A stretch of 64,000 nt of DNA, from contig NZ_CP026102.1 in NCBI RefSeq assembly GCF_002902945.1, forward strand, positions 1,364,001 through 1,428,000, in the 5' to 3' direction. Position 1 is the first letter of the stretch; the number at the start of each line of letters is the position of its first letter. Shown here piece by piece: positions 53,425 through 61,948 of the stretch. The notes under the pieces were generated by a model, which saw only the letters and a list, made by a program, of their open reading frames with translations, had not been told where the DNA came from and did no database searches. The DNA comes from Paraburkholderia caribensis (lineage in GTDB: Bacteria > Pseudomonadota > Gammaproteobacteria > Burkholderiales > Burkholderiaceae). Made by a program: the position numbers and the translations under genes.

Positions 53425-53610
53425 ATGTTCAACCAGCTCGCACACCGTCTCGGCATGCTGTTCACGTCCTCGCGCGACAGCGAACGCGAAGCGTGGCTCG
53501 CGTCGTCGACCGATCTCGCCGATCTCGAACGCCGCCAGCGCATGCTCGACGACAGCAGCTATCCGTTTCACGTGCACTCGAACCTCGCGCCGCGCGACTG
53601 GATTGCGTGA
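53425..53610 (+). CDS. DUF3563 small protein
   Basis: Protein of 61 aa. The core SRDSEREAWLASSTDLADLERRQRMLDD is the DUF3563 pattern, short proteins found across Burkholderiales with unknown function. GAAGGAG lies upstream at 8 nt. It precedes the TerB-like gene by 42 bp and is likely co-transcribed. The earlier in-frame ATG at 53308 adds a non-conserved Arg-rich stretch. Confidence 0.85.
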   Translation: MFNQLAHRLGMLFTSSRDSEREAWLASSTDLADLERRQRMLDDSSYPFHVHSNLAPRDWIA

Positions 53611-53652
53611 TGCGCCGCGCCGTCAATCGAATCGAAGCAAAGGAGAGATGAA

Positions 53653-54108
53653 ATGCGTCACTATCGAAGCGACAGTCCCGAAGCAGCGGCCCGCATCGTG
53701 GCCGCCTGCCTGCTGTCGGACGGACACGTCGGCGCCGACGAGCTCGAAGCGCTGGAGCGTTGCGGGATGGAAGCGCGGCTGAAGATGAACCGCGGACAAC
53801 TGCTCGGCGTCATGCAGCAGATGTGCGAGGACCTGACGTCGACGGCCTACCTGAACTGGGGCGACACCTGCCGCCTCGACCCTGCCGTGATTTTCTGTCT
53901 CGCGCAGGACATCAAGGACTGGCGCATACGCCGCGAAGTCATCGCGCTATGCAACGAAGGCGCGCACGCGGATGGACACCTGTCCGAAGGTGAAGCGGCG
54001 TTCATTCAACTGTTGCGCGCGGCGTGGCAAATACCCGAAGCCTGCGACATGCACGACACGCGGAGCTTGCGCCGCAAACTGAAGCTCGTTCCCGTCCAGC
54101 CGGGCTGA
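53653..54108 (+). CDS. TerB-like (tellurite-resistance family) protein
   Basis: Protein of 151 aa with the all-helical TerB fold. ARIVAACLLSDGHVGADELEALE and EVIALCNEGAHADGHLSEGEAAFIQLL carry the two acidic DG-x-h motifs that in TerB bind metal (D-G-H, D-G-H). TerB domains couple stress sensing at the membrane to processing or metal handling. The start has AAAGGAGAG upstream. Confidence 0.85.
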   Translation: MRHYRSDSPEAAARIVAACLLSDGHVGADELEALERCGMEARLKMNRGQLLGVMQQMCEDLTSTAYLNWGDTCRLDPAVIFCLAQDIKDWRIRREVIALCNEGAHADGHLSEGEAAFIQLLRAAWQIPEACDMHDTRSLRRKLKLVPVQPG

Positions 54109-54138
54109 ACTGCCGCGAGTTTGCTCTTAGACCACCGT

Positions 54139-54177
54139 GCTTTCCCGCCGACGCGTCCTGTGCCGAGGCGGGAAAGC
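54139..54177 (+). terminator. Hairpin after the TerB-like gene
   Basis: 11-bp perfect stem GCTTTCCCGCC / GGCGGGAAAGC with a 17-nt loop, 30 bp after the TerB stop. No T-run follows. The remaining 54178-54366 holds the promoter of the dioxygenase gene and no other gene. Confidence 0.5.
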
Positions 54178-54366
54178 ATCGCGCGCATGGGTTCGACGGA
54201 CAGCATGGAACGGTTGCCTGTTCCCCTCGGGCAAGCGTGCCGCTCGCATAGCACGAATCAACCTATCGATAGCGCAATCCGCCTGCACACCTTCGCACGA
54301 AATGTCAGTTCTCTTTGCGCGAGCGCGCTGCTTGAATGGACGTTCCCACTTACACGGAGACGTCAG

Positions 54367-55317
54367 ATGTCGAATACGCAAGCGGGTTTCGCCCCATCGA
54401 ACGCAGGCGCGATTGCCACACACGCTGCGCACGAAACGCTCGATCTACGCCGCGTCGCCGGCCGCATCGGCGCCGAGATTCGAGGCGTCAGACTGTCCGG
54501 CTCGATCGACGCGCAGACCTTCGATGCGATCCACGCCGCACTGCTGAAGCACAAGGTGCTGTTCTTTCGCGGCCAGCAGCATCTCGACGACACGGAGCAG
54601 GAAGCGTTCGCGCGGCGCTTCGGCGAGACCGTCGCGCATCCGACCGTGCCGTCCGTCGACGGCAGCCGCCATCTGCTCGAACTCGATTCGCAGCATGGCG
54701 CGCGCGCGAACTCATGGCATACGGACGTCACCTTCGTCGATGCGTATCCGAAGATCTCGATCCTGCGCGCCGTCGTGATTCCGCCGTACGGCGGCGACAC
54801 GGTCTGGGCCAACACGGCGGCCGCTTACGAGAACCTGCCCGAGCCGCTGCGGCGTCTTGCCGACACGCTCTGGGCGCTGCACACGAACGCCTACGACTAC
54901 GCCTCGTCGCACGTGAACGCCGACACCGAGCAGCTCAAGCGCTACCGCGAAGTGTTCACGTCGACCGTCTACGAGACCGAGCATCCCGTGGTACGCGTGC
55001 ATCCGGAAACGGGCGAGCGCTCACTGGTGCTAGGCCATTTCGTGCAGCGCCTGAAGGGACTGTCGGCGGGCGACTCCACGCATCTGCTGCAGACTTTCCA
55101 CGATCACGTCACGCGGCTCGAGAACACGGTGCGCTGGAACTGGACGCAAGGGGACATGGCAATCTGGGACAACCGCGCGACGCAGCACTACGCGATCAAC
55201 GATTACGGCGACGCGCATCGCGTCGTGCGGCGCGCGACCGTGCACGGCGATGTGCCCGTCAGCATCGACGGGCGGCAGAGCGTGGTGCTGCGGGGTGCGG
55301 GCGCGACACTGCAATGA
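54367..55317 (+). CDS. TauD/TfdA-family Fe(II)/2-oxoglutarate dioxygenase
   Basis: Protein of 316 aa. The facial triad is complete: His118 and Asp120 in NSWHTDVTF and His274 in NRATQHYAIND, with the 2-oxoglutarate Arg in HRVVRRATVHG. Patterns near KVLFFRGQQHLDDTEQEAFA and PSVDGSRHLLELD fit the alkylsulfonate/sulfate-ester branch (TauD/AtsK) of the family. No sulfonate transporter is adjacent, so the substrate is uncertain. CGGAG precedes the start. Confidence 0.9.
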   Translation: MSNTQAGFAPSNAGAIATHAAHETLDLRRVAGRIGAEIRGVRLSGSIDAQTFDAIHAALLKHKVLFFRGQQHLDDTEQEAFARRFGETVAHPTVPSVDGSRHLLELDSQHGARANSWHTDVTFVDAYPKISILRAVVIPPYGGDTVWANTAAAYENLPEPLRRLADTLWALHTNAYDYASSHVNADTEQLKRYREVFTSTVYETEHPVVRVHPETGERSLVLGHFVQRLKGLSAGDSTHLLQTFHDHVTRLENTVRWNWTQGDMAIWDNRATQHYAINDYGDAHRVVRRATVHGDVPVSIDGRQSVVLRGAGATLQ

Positions 55318-55345
55318 GCGGCGTGTTGCCAGCAGACAGCAATGG

Positions 55346-56458
55346 CTAAAAGTCGCCACGGCCGATCGTGGTCGGCTTTACGGTGCTGCCCGGCAACGCG
55401 TAGAGCGTGATGCTCACGTTGGTCGCGTCGACGCTGTTGCCGACGGCCTGTTCGCTGAGTTCGAAACCTTGCGACTTGTACAGGCCGCCGTCGTCGAGAT
55501 TCTGATAGCGGACGTCGTACGCGCCCGGCGCGACGCCGATCAGCGTGAAAGTCTTTCCGGCCGGAACGAAGAAATGGCGAACCGGCTGGTCGAAGACCGA
55601 CGCGTTGTAGACGAGCTTGCCGAACACGTCGAAGCGGTTGACGGAGTTGTCGACCGTCACCGACGAATGCCCGCCCGCCGCGCCCACTGGCATGCCGTCG
55701 AGATAGGACGGCTTCGACGGCCATGGCACGCCGTTCGGCGCGAGCGTTGGCCTCACGAACAGCGCATGCGAGACTGACGGATCGCTGCTCGCGACGGCCC
55801 CGTCGCCGGACCACGGCGATGTCGCCGCCTGTGCCGACGACATCGCTGCAAGCCCGCGCCGCTTGCCATCCGGGGACGTGGCGTCATCCGGCCCGGCATG
55901 ACTGCGCGTACCGTAGGGCGAGCCGTACGAAGTCGTGTTGCGGGTGAACGGCCATGGCGTCGTCGATTCCGAAATCGCGACATAGCCGAAGAATGCGCAA
56001 ACGCCGATCACCGTCCAGCTTCGCAGCGAAATCTTGCGCAGCGAAAAACCGGACGCCGCGCGCGGCTTTCGCTTCGCGGCACGCGGATCGATATGAGCCT
56101 GCGACGTCCATGTGCTGGAACGCGGCGGAACTTCGCGCCGGCTCTGCGCGGCGGCCGACTGCCAGTTCGTCCGCTGCGACGCGGGCGCCGGCTGACGCGG
56201 CGAGCGTTGCAGCGCAGCCGCTGCGGCCGCTTCGCGTTCCTTGCGCGCGAGCCATTCGTCGTGCTCCTTGCGTTGCACGGGGTCGCTCAGAACCGCATAA
56301 GACGCGTTGATGATCTTCATCACCCGCTCGGCATCGGGATCGTCGATCCGCCGGTCAGGATGATATTTCTGACTCAAGGTCTTGTAGGCCGCGCGGATCA
56401 CCTCTTGAGGGGCGTCCCGCGAGACTTTCAGATTGTCGTAGTGGCTGTGAATCTTCAC
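55346..56458 (-). CDS. Membrane-anchored J-domain protein
   Basis: Protein of 370 aa. Residues 5-70 form a J-domain with the HPD motif at 33-35 (LSQKYHPDRR), which stimulates Hsp70 ATPase. A basic linker leads to one transmembrane helix (about 151-167, SWTVIGVCAFFGYVAI), then a periplasmic Ser/Pro-rich stretch and a C-terminal beta-rich domain (VSITLYALPGSTVKPTTIGR). The start is a GTG at 56458 preceded by GGGGAAGG. It could recruit an Hsp70, perhaps one of those at 36.5-41.2 kb, to the membrane; this pairing is only an inference. Confidence 0.85.
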   Translation of the reverse strand: MKIHSHYDNLKVSRDAPQEVIRAAYKTLSQKYHPDRRIDDPDAERVMKIINASYAVLSDPVQRKEHDEWLARKEREAAAAAALQRSPRQPAPASQRTNWQSAAAQSRREVPPRSSTWTSQAHIDPRAAKRKPRAASGFSLRKISLRSWTVIGVCAFFGYVAISESTTPWPFTRNTTSYGSPYGTRSHAGPDDATSPDGKRRGLAAMSSAQAATSPWSGDGAVASSDPSVSHALFVRPTLAPNGVPWPSKPSYLDGMPVGAAGGHSSVTVDNSVNRFDVFGKLVYNASVFDQPVRHFFVPAGKTFTLIGVAPGAYDVRYQNLDDGGLYKSQGFELSEQAVGNSVDATNVSITLYALPGSTVKPTTIGRGDF

Positions 56459-56627
56459 GCCCTTCCCCGATTTGCCGTGCTGGTCTTTTATGATGATTCT
56501 ACGCGAGCGCCGACCTGCCGACCGCTCGCGAACGCGGCCGGAAGCCGGCTTTTCTATCGCCGTTGTGGGCCAGGCCGCATTTCGCGCAGCGCCCGGCCGT
56601 ATTGCATTGCGGCATGCGCCGCGCCGT

Positions 56628-57626
56628 TCAGGCCGTTTTCTGATCCTGCAACCGGACGTCCGCCTCTCCCGTCGTTTCACGGCGCTGTTGCTGTTCGTTC
56701 CAGATCTGGCTGTCCGGGAACCAGAATGCGCCTTCGCGCGGCGGCACGGCGAGTTTAACCGGAAGCGACAGATTGAACATTTTGGACCAGGCGGACAAAT
56801 ACGACGGGGTCTTAACCAGATAGCCGCAACTCGCGAGGAGCAGACTCGCGACCAGCGCCTCGCGTCCGATCGCCAGTCCCGGATGACCGCTGAAGTGCAC
56901 GGGCGTGCTACCCGTTGCGAGCAGTCGCGCGGGCGCGACGCTGACGGGCACGGGAAACGCCCATTTGACGAAGTAATCGATGAACGCCTGCTCGTCGCTC
57001 GACACGAAAATGTTGGTCAGTTGCGGCTCTTCGGCCAGCGTCTTCTCGACCAGACGGCAAAACGCCTCCCACGCGATGGTATGCGCTTCGGCCTTCTTGT
57101 CGGTGCCGCGAAAATGCACGCCGAGCGTCGACGCGCCGATGCCGAGGCGCTTGCGGATCGCGTCCACTTCGTCGCGGATCGGCGCAGCGGGCTGGTAGTA
57201 AGAGCGGAACAGCGCGCTGGCGTGCCGCAGATCGAGCCTTGGCTCATAACGCCGGCGAAATCCGAGCCCGCCGAGATCGCGCACGACCGACGTACGCAAC
57301 CGCACGCTCGACGACGGCAGCGGCGCCGCCCCAATGGTGTCGAAGTATTCTGAGAACCAGTCGACCTTGCCTTCGGCGTCGCCGTAAATTCCGCCGCGCG
57401 CGGAAATGAGCGGCGTGAGGCGCTTTTCCTCGCAATACATCAGGATGAACAGCACCATCTGCATCACTGAAAAGAAGCCGGAGTGCGCGCGAATCTCGAT
57501 CGCAAAGTAGCCGCGGTTCAAACGCTGTTGCGCGTGCAACGTGATGCGGCCCGGTGTGCTGATCGAATGTTTGAAGCGTTCGCTGCGTCGGATGTGTCTC
57601 GCGATGTCGATCAACTTGTTCAACAT
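56628..57626 (-). CDS. Fucosyltransferase-like glycosyltransferase (GT23/O-fucosyl type)
   Basis: Protein of 332 aa. The motif LGVHFRGTDKKAEAH at 168-182 matches the GDP-fucose-binding VGVHVRRTDK loop of alpha-1,6-fucosyltransferases, also present in rhizobial NodZ. Further patterns are IFVSSDEQAFIDYFVKWAF and the GREALVASLLLASCGYLVKT region that in this family shapes the catalytic Asp/Ser pocket. No signal peptide. The acceptor could be a surface polysaccharide or lipopolysaccharide. There are no other sugar-biosynthesis genes nearby. Confidence 0.7.
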   Translation of the reverse strand: MLNKLIDIARHIRRSERFKHSISTPGRITLHAQQRLNRGYFAIEIRAHSGFFSVMQMVLFILMYCEEKRLTPLISARGGIYGDAEGKVDWFSEYFDTIGAAPLPSSSVRLRTSVVRDLGGLGFRRRYEPRLDLRHASALFRSYYQPAAPIRDEVDAIRKRLGIGASTLGVHFRGTDKKAEAHTIAWEAFCRLVEKTLAEEPQLTNIFVSSDEQAFIDYFVKWAFPVPVSVAPARLLATGSTPVHFSGHPGLAIGREALVASLLLASCGYLVKTPSYLSAWSKMFNLSLPVKLAVPPREGAFWFPDSQIWNEQQQRRETTGEADVRLQDQKTA

Positions 57627-57985
57627 GCCACGTCCCTCTCGTGCGCCGGGCAGCCCTTCCCGGCAAGCCGTCTGTGTTCGAAGAAATCAGGCACGTTGCG
57701 GCGCGGTGTGCGACGCAAGCGAGGCGTCCAGCATGCAGGCAGGTCCTGCCGCACCTCGCTCGTCATGGCTAACGGGCCGCTTGCCCGATGCAATATCAGC
57801 CAGCAAATAGACGTGTTGCGTCACGCGCCATCTTATCGGGCATAAACGCGATGGTCGAGCGTCGCAAAATTGACTGTGTGCGAAGTCATACACTCGGCAG
57901 TTCGCGCTGCTAATCGTATGAACTTATCGGGCGGCGGGATGGGGATGAAACTGATGAGCGGGTTCGCGACGGTCCGCCCGCTTCA

Positions 57986-58008
57986 CGCGACGCGCGCTGC
58001 GCGTCGCG
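57986..58008 (-). terminator. Hairpin after the 70-aa gene
   Basis: 10-bp perfect stem CGCGACGCGC / GCGCGTCGCG with a 3-nt loop, 31 bp beyond the stop of the gene at 58040-58252 on the minus strand. No T-run. The gene-free stretch 57627-58039 otherwise contains only this hairpin and the presumed promoter of the glycosyltransferase gene. Confidence 0.5.
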
Positions 58009-58039
58009 CCTAAGCACCAGCGGAACGCAGGATGCGGGA

Positions 58040-58252
58040 TCAACCTTTCATGTCGACCCAGATGCGGCCCCAGGCGGTCGCGTACCTGAGCGCCTGTTCG
58101 CCGTCGTAGAAGTAGTCGAGGGCGTTGAAGATGCGGGCCGGCAGGCCCGGTTTTTCGATGATCAGATCGGCGGCGTGCAGGCCGTCGTCGCGAATTGCGG
58201 CGCTGGCTTGCAGGCGATAGCCACGGTGTGTGGTCAGCATGGGAATGGTCAT
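58040..58252 (-). CDS. Conserved hypothetical protein, 70 aa
   Basis: Soluble 70-residue protein (MTIPMLTTHRGYRLQASAAI... ending WGRIWVDMKG). The pattern HRGYRLQASAAIRDDGLHAA, then LIIEKPGLPARIFNALDYFY recurs in short Burkholderiales proteins of unknown function. The compact alternation of strands suggests a single beta-sheet domain. ATG 58252 is the first start; ATG at 58240 is in frame. Confidence 0.7.
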   Translation of the reverse strand: MTIPMLTTHRGYRLQASAAIRDDGLHAADLIIEKPGLPARIFNALDYFYDGEQALRYATAWGRIWVDMKG

Positions 58253-58425
58253 GAATGCGTCTCTGGCTTCAATCGGGATGGCTGGCGCTGCGCGCGGCCG
58301 ACGCCGTGCTTCACGCCCGTCCCGATTGCTCTCAGGCCAGCATTCGCATTATCGCGACGCCCCGTTACTGTTCAATGACGGCTGCCGTTCTCGCGCACTG
58401 GTACGCTTTTATGCGTTTAATCTGA

Positions 58426-59457
58426 TCAATCGGCGATTGGCTTACCGGATGCGTCCTTGACCTTGGCCTTCCATTGCGTGCGGATTTGCGACACGACGCC
58501 ATCCGGCAGCGGGATGTAGTCGAGTTCCTGCGCGGTCTGGGTGCCGTTCCTGAACGCCCAGTCGAAGAACTTGAGCGTTTCCTTGCCGTGATCCGGCTTG
58601 TCCTGCGACGCATGCACGAGCACGAAGGTGGCGCCGACCACGGGCCATGCATCCTTGCCGGGCTCGTTGGTGAGGATCTGATAGAACGACTTCGACCAGT
58701 CCGCGCCTGCTGCCGCGGCCTTGAAGCTGTCCGTCTTCGGCTCGACGACGGCGCCCGCCGCGTTCTTCAGTGACGTGTAGGTCATCTTGTTCTGCTTCGC
58801 GTACGCCCATTCGACGTAGCCGATCGCGCCCGGCAGCCGCTGCACGAACGCCGCAACGCCGTCGTTGCCCTTGCCGCCCGTGCCGGTCGGCCAGTTGACC
58901 GTCGTGCCTTCGCCGACTTTGCTTTTCCACTCGGGGCTCACCTGCGCCAGATAGTGTGTCCAGATGAAGCTCGTGCCCGAGCCGTCCGCGCGACGCACGA
59001 CGGCGATGTCGGTATCGGGCAGCTTGACGCCGGGATTGAGCGCGGCGATGGCCGGGTCGTTCCACTTCTTGATCTTGCCGAGGTAGATGTCGCCGAGCAG
59101 CGGACCGGAGAGCACCAGCGCGCCCGGCTTGACGCCCGGCAGATTGACGACGGGCACCACGCCGCCGACCACGGTTGGAAACTGGAACAGGCCGTCTTTC
59201 GCGAGTTCGTCGTCCTTGAGCGGCGCGTCGGAGCCGGCGAAGTCGACGGTCTTGGCGAGCACCTGCTTGATGCCCCCCGACGAGCCGATGCCCTGGTAGT
59301 TGACCCGGCCGCCGCCCGTTTTCTGGTACGCGTCGGCCCATTTGGTGTAGATCGGGGCCGCGAAGGTGCTGCCTGCGCCCGTGACGTCGGCCGCGTGCGC
59401 GACGGAACCGGACAGTGCGCCGAGCAGGCTGGCGGCTGCAAACAGAGCGATTTTCAT
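58426..59457 (-). CDS. pstS: Phosphate-binding protein PstS
   Basis: Periplasmic phosphate-binding component of the high-affinity Pst ABC importer, 343 aa. The signal peptide ends SVAHA-ADVTGAG; the phosphate-binding signatures are GAGSTFAAPIYTKW, GIGSSGGIKQVLAK, FAGSDAPL and VVRRADGSGTSFIWT. GGAGG precedes the start. The partner genes pstCAB-phoU are not downstream in the window (the next minus-strand gene is unrelated). Its promoter carries a Pho box and its leader an array of hairpin repeats. Confidence 0.95.
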   Translation of the reverse strand: MKIALFAAASLLGALSGSVAHAADVTGAGSTFAAPIYTKWADAYQKTGGGRVNYQGIGSSGGIKQVLAKTVDFAGSDAPLKDDELAKDGLFQFPTVVGGVVPVVNLPGVKPGALVLSGPLLGDIYLGKIKKWNDPAIAALNPGVKLPDTDIAVVRRADGSGTSFIWTHYLAQVSPEWKSKVGEGTTVNWPTGTGGKGNDGVAAFVQRLPGAIGYVEWAYAKQNKMTYTSLKNAAGAVVEPKTDSFKAAAAGADWSKSFYQILTNEPGKDAWPVVGATFVLVHASQDKPDHGKETLKFFDWAFRNGTQTAQELDYIPLPDGVVSQIRTQWKAKVKDASGKPIAD

Positions 59458-59469
59458 GGTTTGCCTCCT

Positions 59470-59684
59470 GTCGACGGGCGTTAGCGCTTCAGCGCTTACG
59501 CCCGTCCCATGCCGTGTCGGCCGGAGTTGGCGCTTTAGCGCCTACACCGGCCCCACGGCGAGTCGACGGGCGTTGGCGCTTTAGCGCCTACACCGGCCCC
59601 ACGGCGAGTCGACGGGCGTTAGCCCTTCAGCGCTCACATCCGTCCAATACCGTGTCGGCCAGAATTGGCGCCTCAACGCCTGAC
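59470..59684. repeat. 46-bp hairpin repeat array in the pstS leader, 4.7 copies
   Basis: Units begin at 59470, 59516, 59562, 59608 and 59654 (last one partial), exactly 46 bp apart. Each starts GTCG and contains an inverted repeat centred on GCGCTTCAGCGC or GCGCTTTAGCGC. The array ends 12 bp before the pstS start codon and lies entirely between the Pho box and that codon, so it would be transcribed as leader RNA. Confidence 0.95.
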
Positions 59685-59750
59685 TCAAACCCACGCAAGC
59701 GAGTTGCTGAAAGCTTTGTATGGGATGCTTTTCGAAGTTAGTCGCGCATC

Positions 59751-59768
59751 GTGACAAAGCGGTGACGG
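59751..59768 (-). promoter_or_regulatory. Pho box upstream of pstS
   Basis: On the minus strand CCGTCAC-CGCT-TTGTCAC, two 7-bp direct repeats 11 bp apart, matching the PhoB consensus (CTGTCAT-N4-CTGTCAT) at most positions. A -10-like TAACTT follows 10 bp later. It lies about 295 bp before the pstS start. Confidence 0.7.
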
Positions 59769-59846
59769 ATGCACCAGTCGTCGGAGCGCAGTTCGCATTG
59801 ACAAGTCCGCACACGCCTGGCGCGCCTTCCCAACGCGTCCCGGCCG

Positions 59847-61322
59847 TCAGGCGACTTCCCCCGCGAGGCGTCCGAGTTGACGAAGCGCCGCGTCCATCCG
59901 TTCATCGAACGGCCCCGGGCAACTGAGGCGGATAAAAGAGCGAAAGCGCTCCGAGTTCGAAAATATCGAACCCGGCGCAATCCGGATACCGTGCGGCAAC
60001 GCAGCTTCAAAAAGCGCATCCGACGACTTGCCATCCGGCAGTTCGACCCACAGCAGCAGCCCGCCAGGCGGCAGGCTCAGCCGCGTGCCAACGGGAAAAT
60101 ACCGGCTGATCGCGTCGGCGCTCGCCTCGCGCTGTACGCGCAGCTTCTCGCGCAACCGGTGCAGATGCCGGTCGTACGCGCCCGAGCCGATGAACTCCGC
60201 CGCGACGAACTGCGCCAGCGACTCGTTGTTCCGCGTCTGCGCGAATTTCAGCAGCCGCACGCGCGCATGCCAGCGCCCCGACGACATCCAGCCGAGCCGC
60301 ATGCCCGGCGCGAGCACCTTGTTCAGCGACGCGCAGTAGATCACGCCGCCGTCGCGATCCCAGGCCTTCAACGGCCGCGCGGGTTCCGTCGATTCGATCA
60401 GCTCCCGATACGGCTCGTCCTCGATCAGCGCGACGCCACGGCCCGCGCACAGCCGCACGAGTTCGGCCTTGCGCGCGTCCGGCATCACGCAGCCGAGCGG
60501 ATTCTGCAGGTTCGGCACGACGACCAGCGCCTTGATGTCCGGGCACGCGGTCAACGCGATGTCGAGCGCTTCGAGCGACAGGCCCGTGGTCGGGCTGGTC
60601 GGTATTTCGAGCGCGCGCAGCCCGAGACTTTCGAGTATCTGCAACAGCCCGAAAAACGCCGGCGATTCGACGGCAATCGTATCGCCCGGCTGCGCCACGG
60701 CACGCAGCGCCAGGTTCACCGCTTCGACGCCGCCGCTCGTCACCAGCACATCGTCGGGCGAGGCCGTGACGCCCGTCGACAACGCACGCCTGGCGACGGC
60801 CTGCCTCAACTCCGCCGCGCCGCCGTCTTCGCCGACCTCCGTCAGCAGCGTCGGCCGATGGCGCAGGATGCGTGAAGCGAGCGCCTGCAGCCGCGCGGTC
60901 GGATAAAGCGCGGCGTCGGCCGTCGCGCCGCCGAGATTGAGCGCGTCCGGAAAGGCCTGAGCCCGCTCGATCACGCGCGAGATGCGCTCGTGCAAGCCGA
61001 CGTAGCGCGCCGGCTCAGCCAACGCGGCAATGTCCGGCTCCGCAACGGCCGCCAGTTTCGAAGCGGGCGCGCGCCGCACGAAGTAACCCGCACGCGGCCG
61101 CGCCTGCAGCCAGCCGCCGTCTTCGAGACGGCGAAACACCTGGATCGCCGTCGACAGACTCACGTGGTGCTGGCTCATCAACGCGCGCACCGACGGCATG
61201 CGGTCGCCGGGCGCGAGCGTGCCCGACGCGATCACCCGGCGATAGTGCTCAGCGAGCCGTTCATAGAGCGGCGCGCCCGTGTCGGGCGGCGCGAGAAGAG
61301 GTTCATCGTTCAGCAAGATCAT
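59847..61322 (-). CDS. MocR-family (GntR-aminotransferase) regulator
   Basis: Protein of 491 aa. The N-terminal winged helix (about 15-85, YERLAEHYRRVIASGTLAPG, then DRMPSVRALMSQHHVS) is GntR-type. The rest is a fold-type-I aminotransferase with PLP-binding Lys in IYCASLNKVLAPGMRLGW and LVVVPNLQNPLGCVMPDARK. Such regulators use PLP or an aldimine as effector. It is divergent from the cupin-like gene at 61539, a plausible target. Confidence 0.92.
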   Translation of the reverse strand: MILLNDEPLLAPPDTGAPLYERLAEHYRRVIASGTLAPGDRMPSVRALMSQHHVSLSTAIQVFRRLEDGGWLQARPRAGYFVRRAPASKLAAVAEPDIAALAEPARYVGLHERISRVIERAQAFPDALNLGGATADAALYPTARLQALASRILRHRPTLLTEVGEDGGAAELRQAVARRALSTGVTASPDDVLVTSGGVEAVNLALRAVAQPGDTIAVESPAFFGLLQILESLGLRALEIPTSPTTGLSLEALDIALTACPDIKALVVVPNLQNPLGCVMPDARKAELVRLCAGRGVALIEDEPYRELIESTEPARPLKAWDRDGGVIYCASLNKVLAPGMRLGWMSSGRWHARVRLLKFAQTRNNESLAQFVAAEFIGSGAYDRHLHRLREKLRVQREASADAISRYFPVGTRLSLPPGGLLLWVELPDGKSSDALFEAALPHGIRIAPGSIFSNSERFRSFIRLSCPGPFDERMDAALRQLGRLAGEVA

Positions 61323-61538
61323 CCTTCGGATCGTGCCTGCTGCGTGGATAGATCGCCAGATACAGACCGTGGCAATTCAGACGGAAACAGGGCAACCAAA
61401 CCGGCGCCTGTATCGGTACAGATTCTAAACGCGTGAGTCTGTTGCGGTCCGATGACTGTCTTTACGCTTTCGACATGTGGCCCGCCGAACCTGCTATCGC
61501 TGGGCCGATCCGTTGACTGCTTTCGGACTGAGTTCTCG

Positions 61539-61910
61539 ATGAAACCCTTCGAACACCGATACGCCCCCGGCCAGATCCACGCCGCATGGTTCAGATGCGG
61601 CAGCGCGATCGTCGCGCTGGAAGGCACGCTGCGACTGACTTACCGCGATGCATCGCTGGATTGGCTGCTGGGCGACGCACCCAAGGTGACGGTCACGCTT
61701 TGCGAAGGCGACTGCCATGTGCTGCCGTATGAAGCGTTCGTCGAGGTCCTCGCGAGCGGGCAGCGTGCCGCCATTGCCCGCATCGATACGGGGCCGCGAG
61801 GATGGCCGATGGCCGCGACGATCGGGCGCTGGCTCGTTTCGCGCTGGCTCGTTGCGCGCTCGCTCGTTGCGATTAGCCGCTTGAGCGGCGCACTGTTTCG
61901 GCGAGGTTGA
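61539..61910 (+). CDS. Small cupin-like protein (DUF2917-type)
   Basis: Protein of 123 aa, predominantly beta-strand in the middle (AIVALEGTLRLTYRDASLDW, then LCEGDCHVLPYEAFVEVLAS), resembling the DUF2917 cupin-like family that often lies beside MocR regulators. A C-terminal helix rich in Arg/Leu/Ala follows. The ribosome site is weak (GGACTGAG). An earlier ATG at 61452 is in frame but the added 29 residues look non-coding. Confidence 0.65.
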   Translation: MKPFEHRYAPGQIHAAWFRCGSAIVALEGTLRLTYRDASLDWLLGDAPKVTVTLCEGDCHVLPYEAFVEVLASGQRAAIARIDTGPRGWPMAATIGRWLVSRWLVARSLVAISRLSGALFRRG

Positions 61911-61948
61911 AGCGGTGGCGTTGGGGATGCGCGCGCTGCTGTCGCAAC

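Noticed and set aside
57627..58039. Hidden small gene in the gap before the glycosyltransferase gene
   Set aside because: Open frames there lack ribosome sites and have shadow-like composition; only a hairpin is supported.
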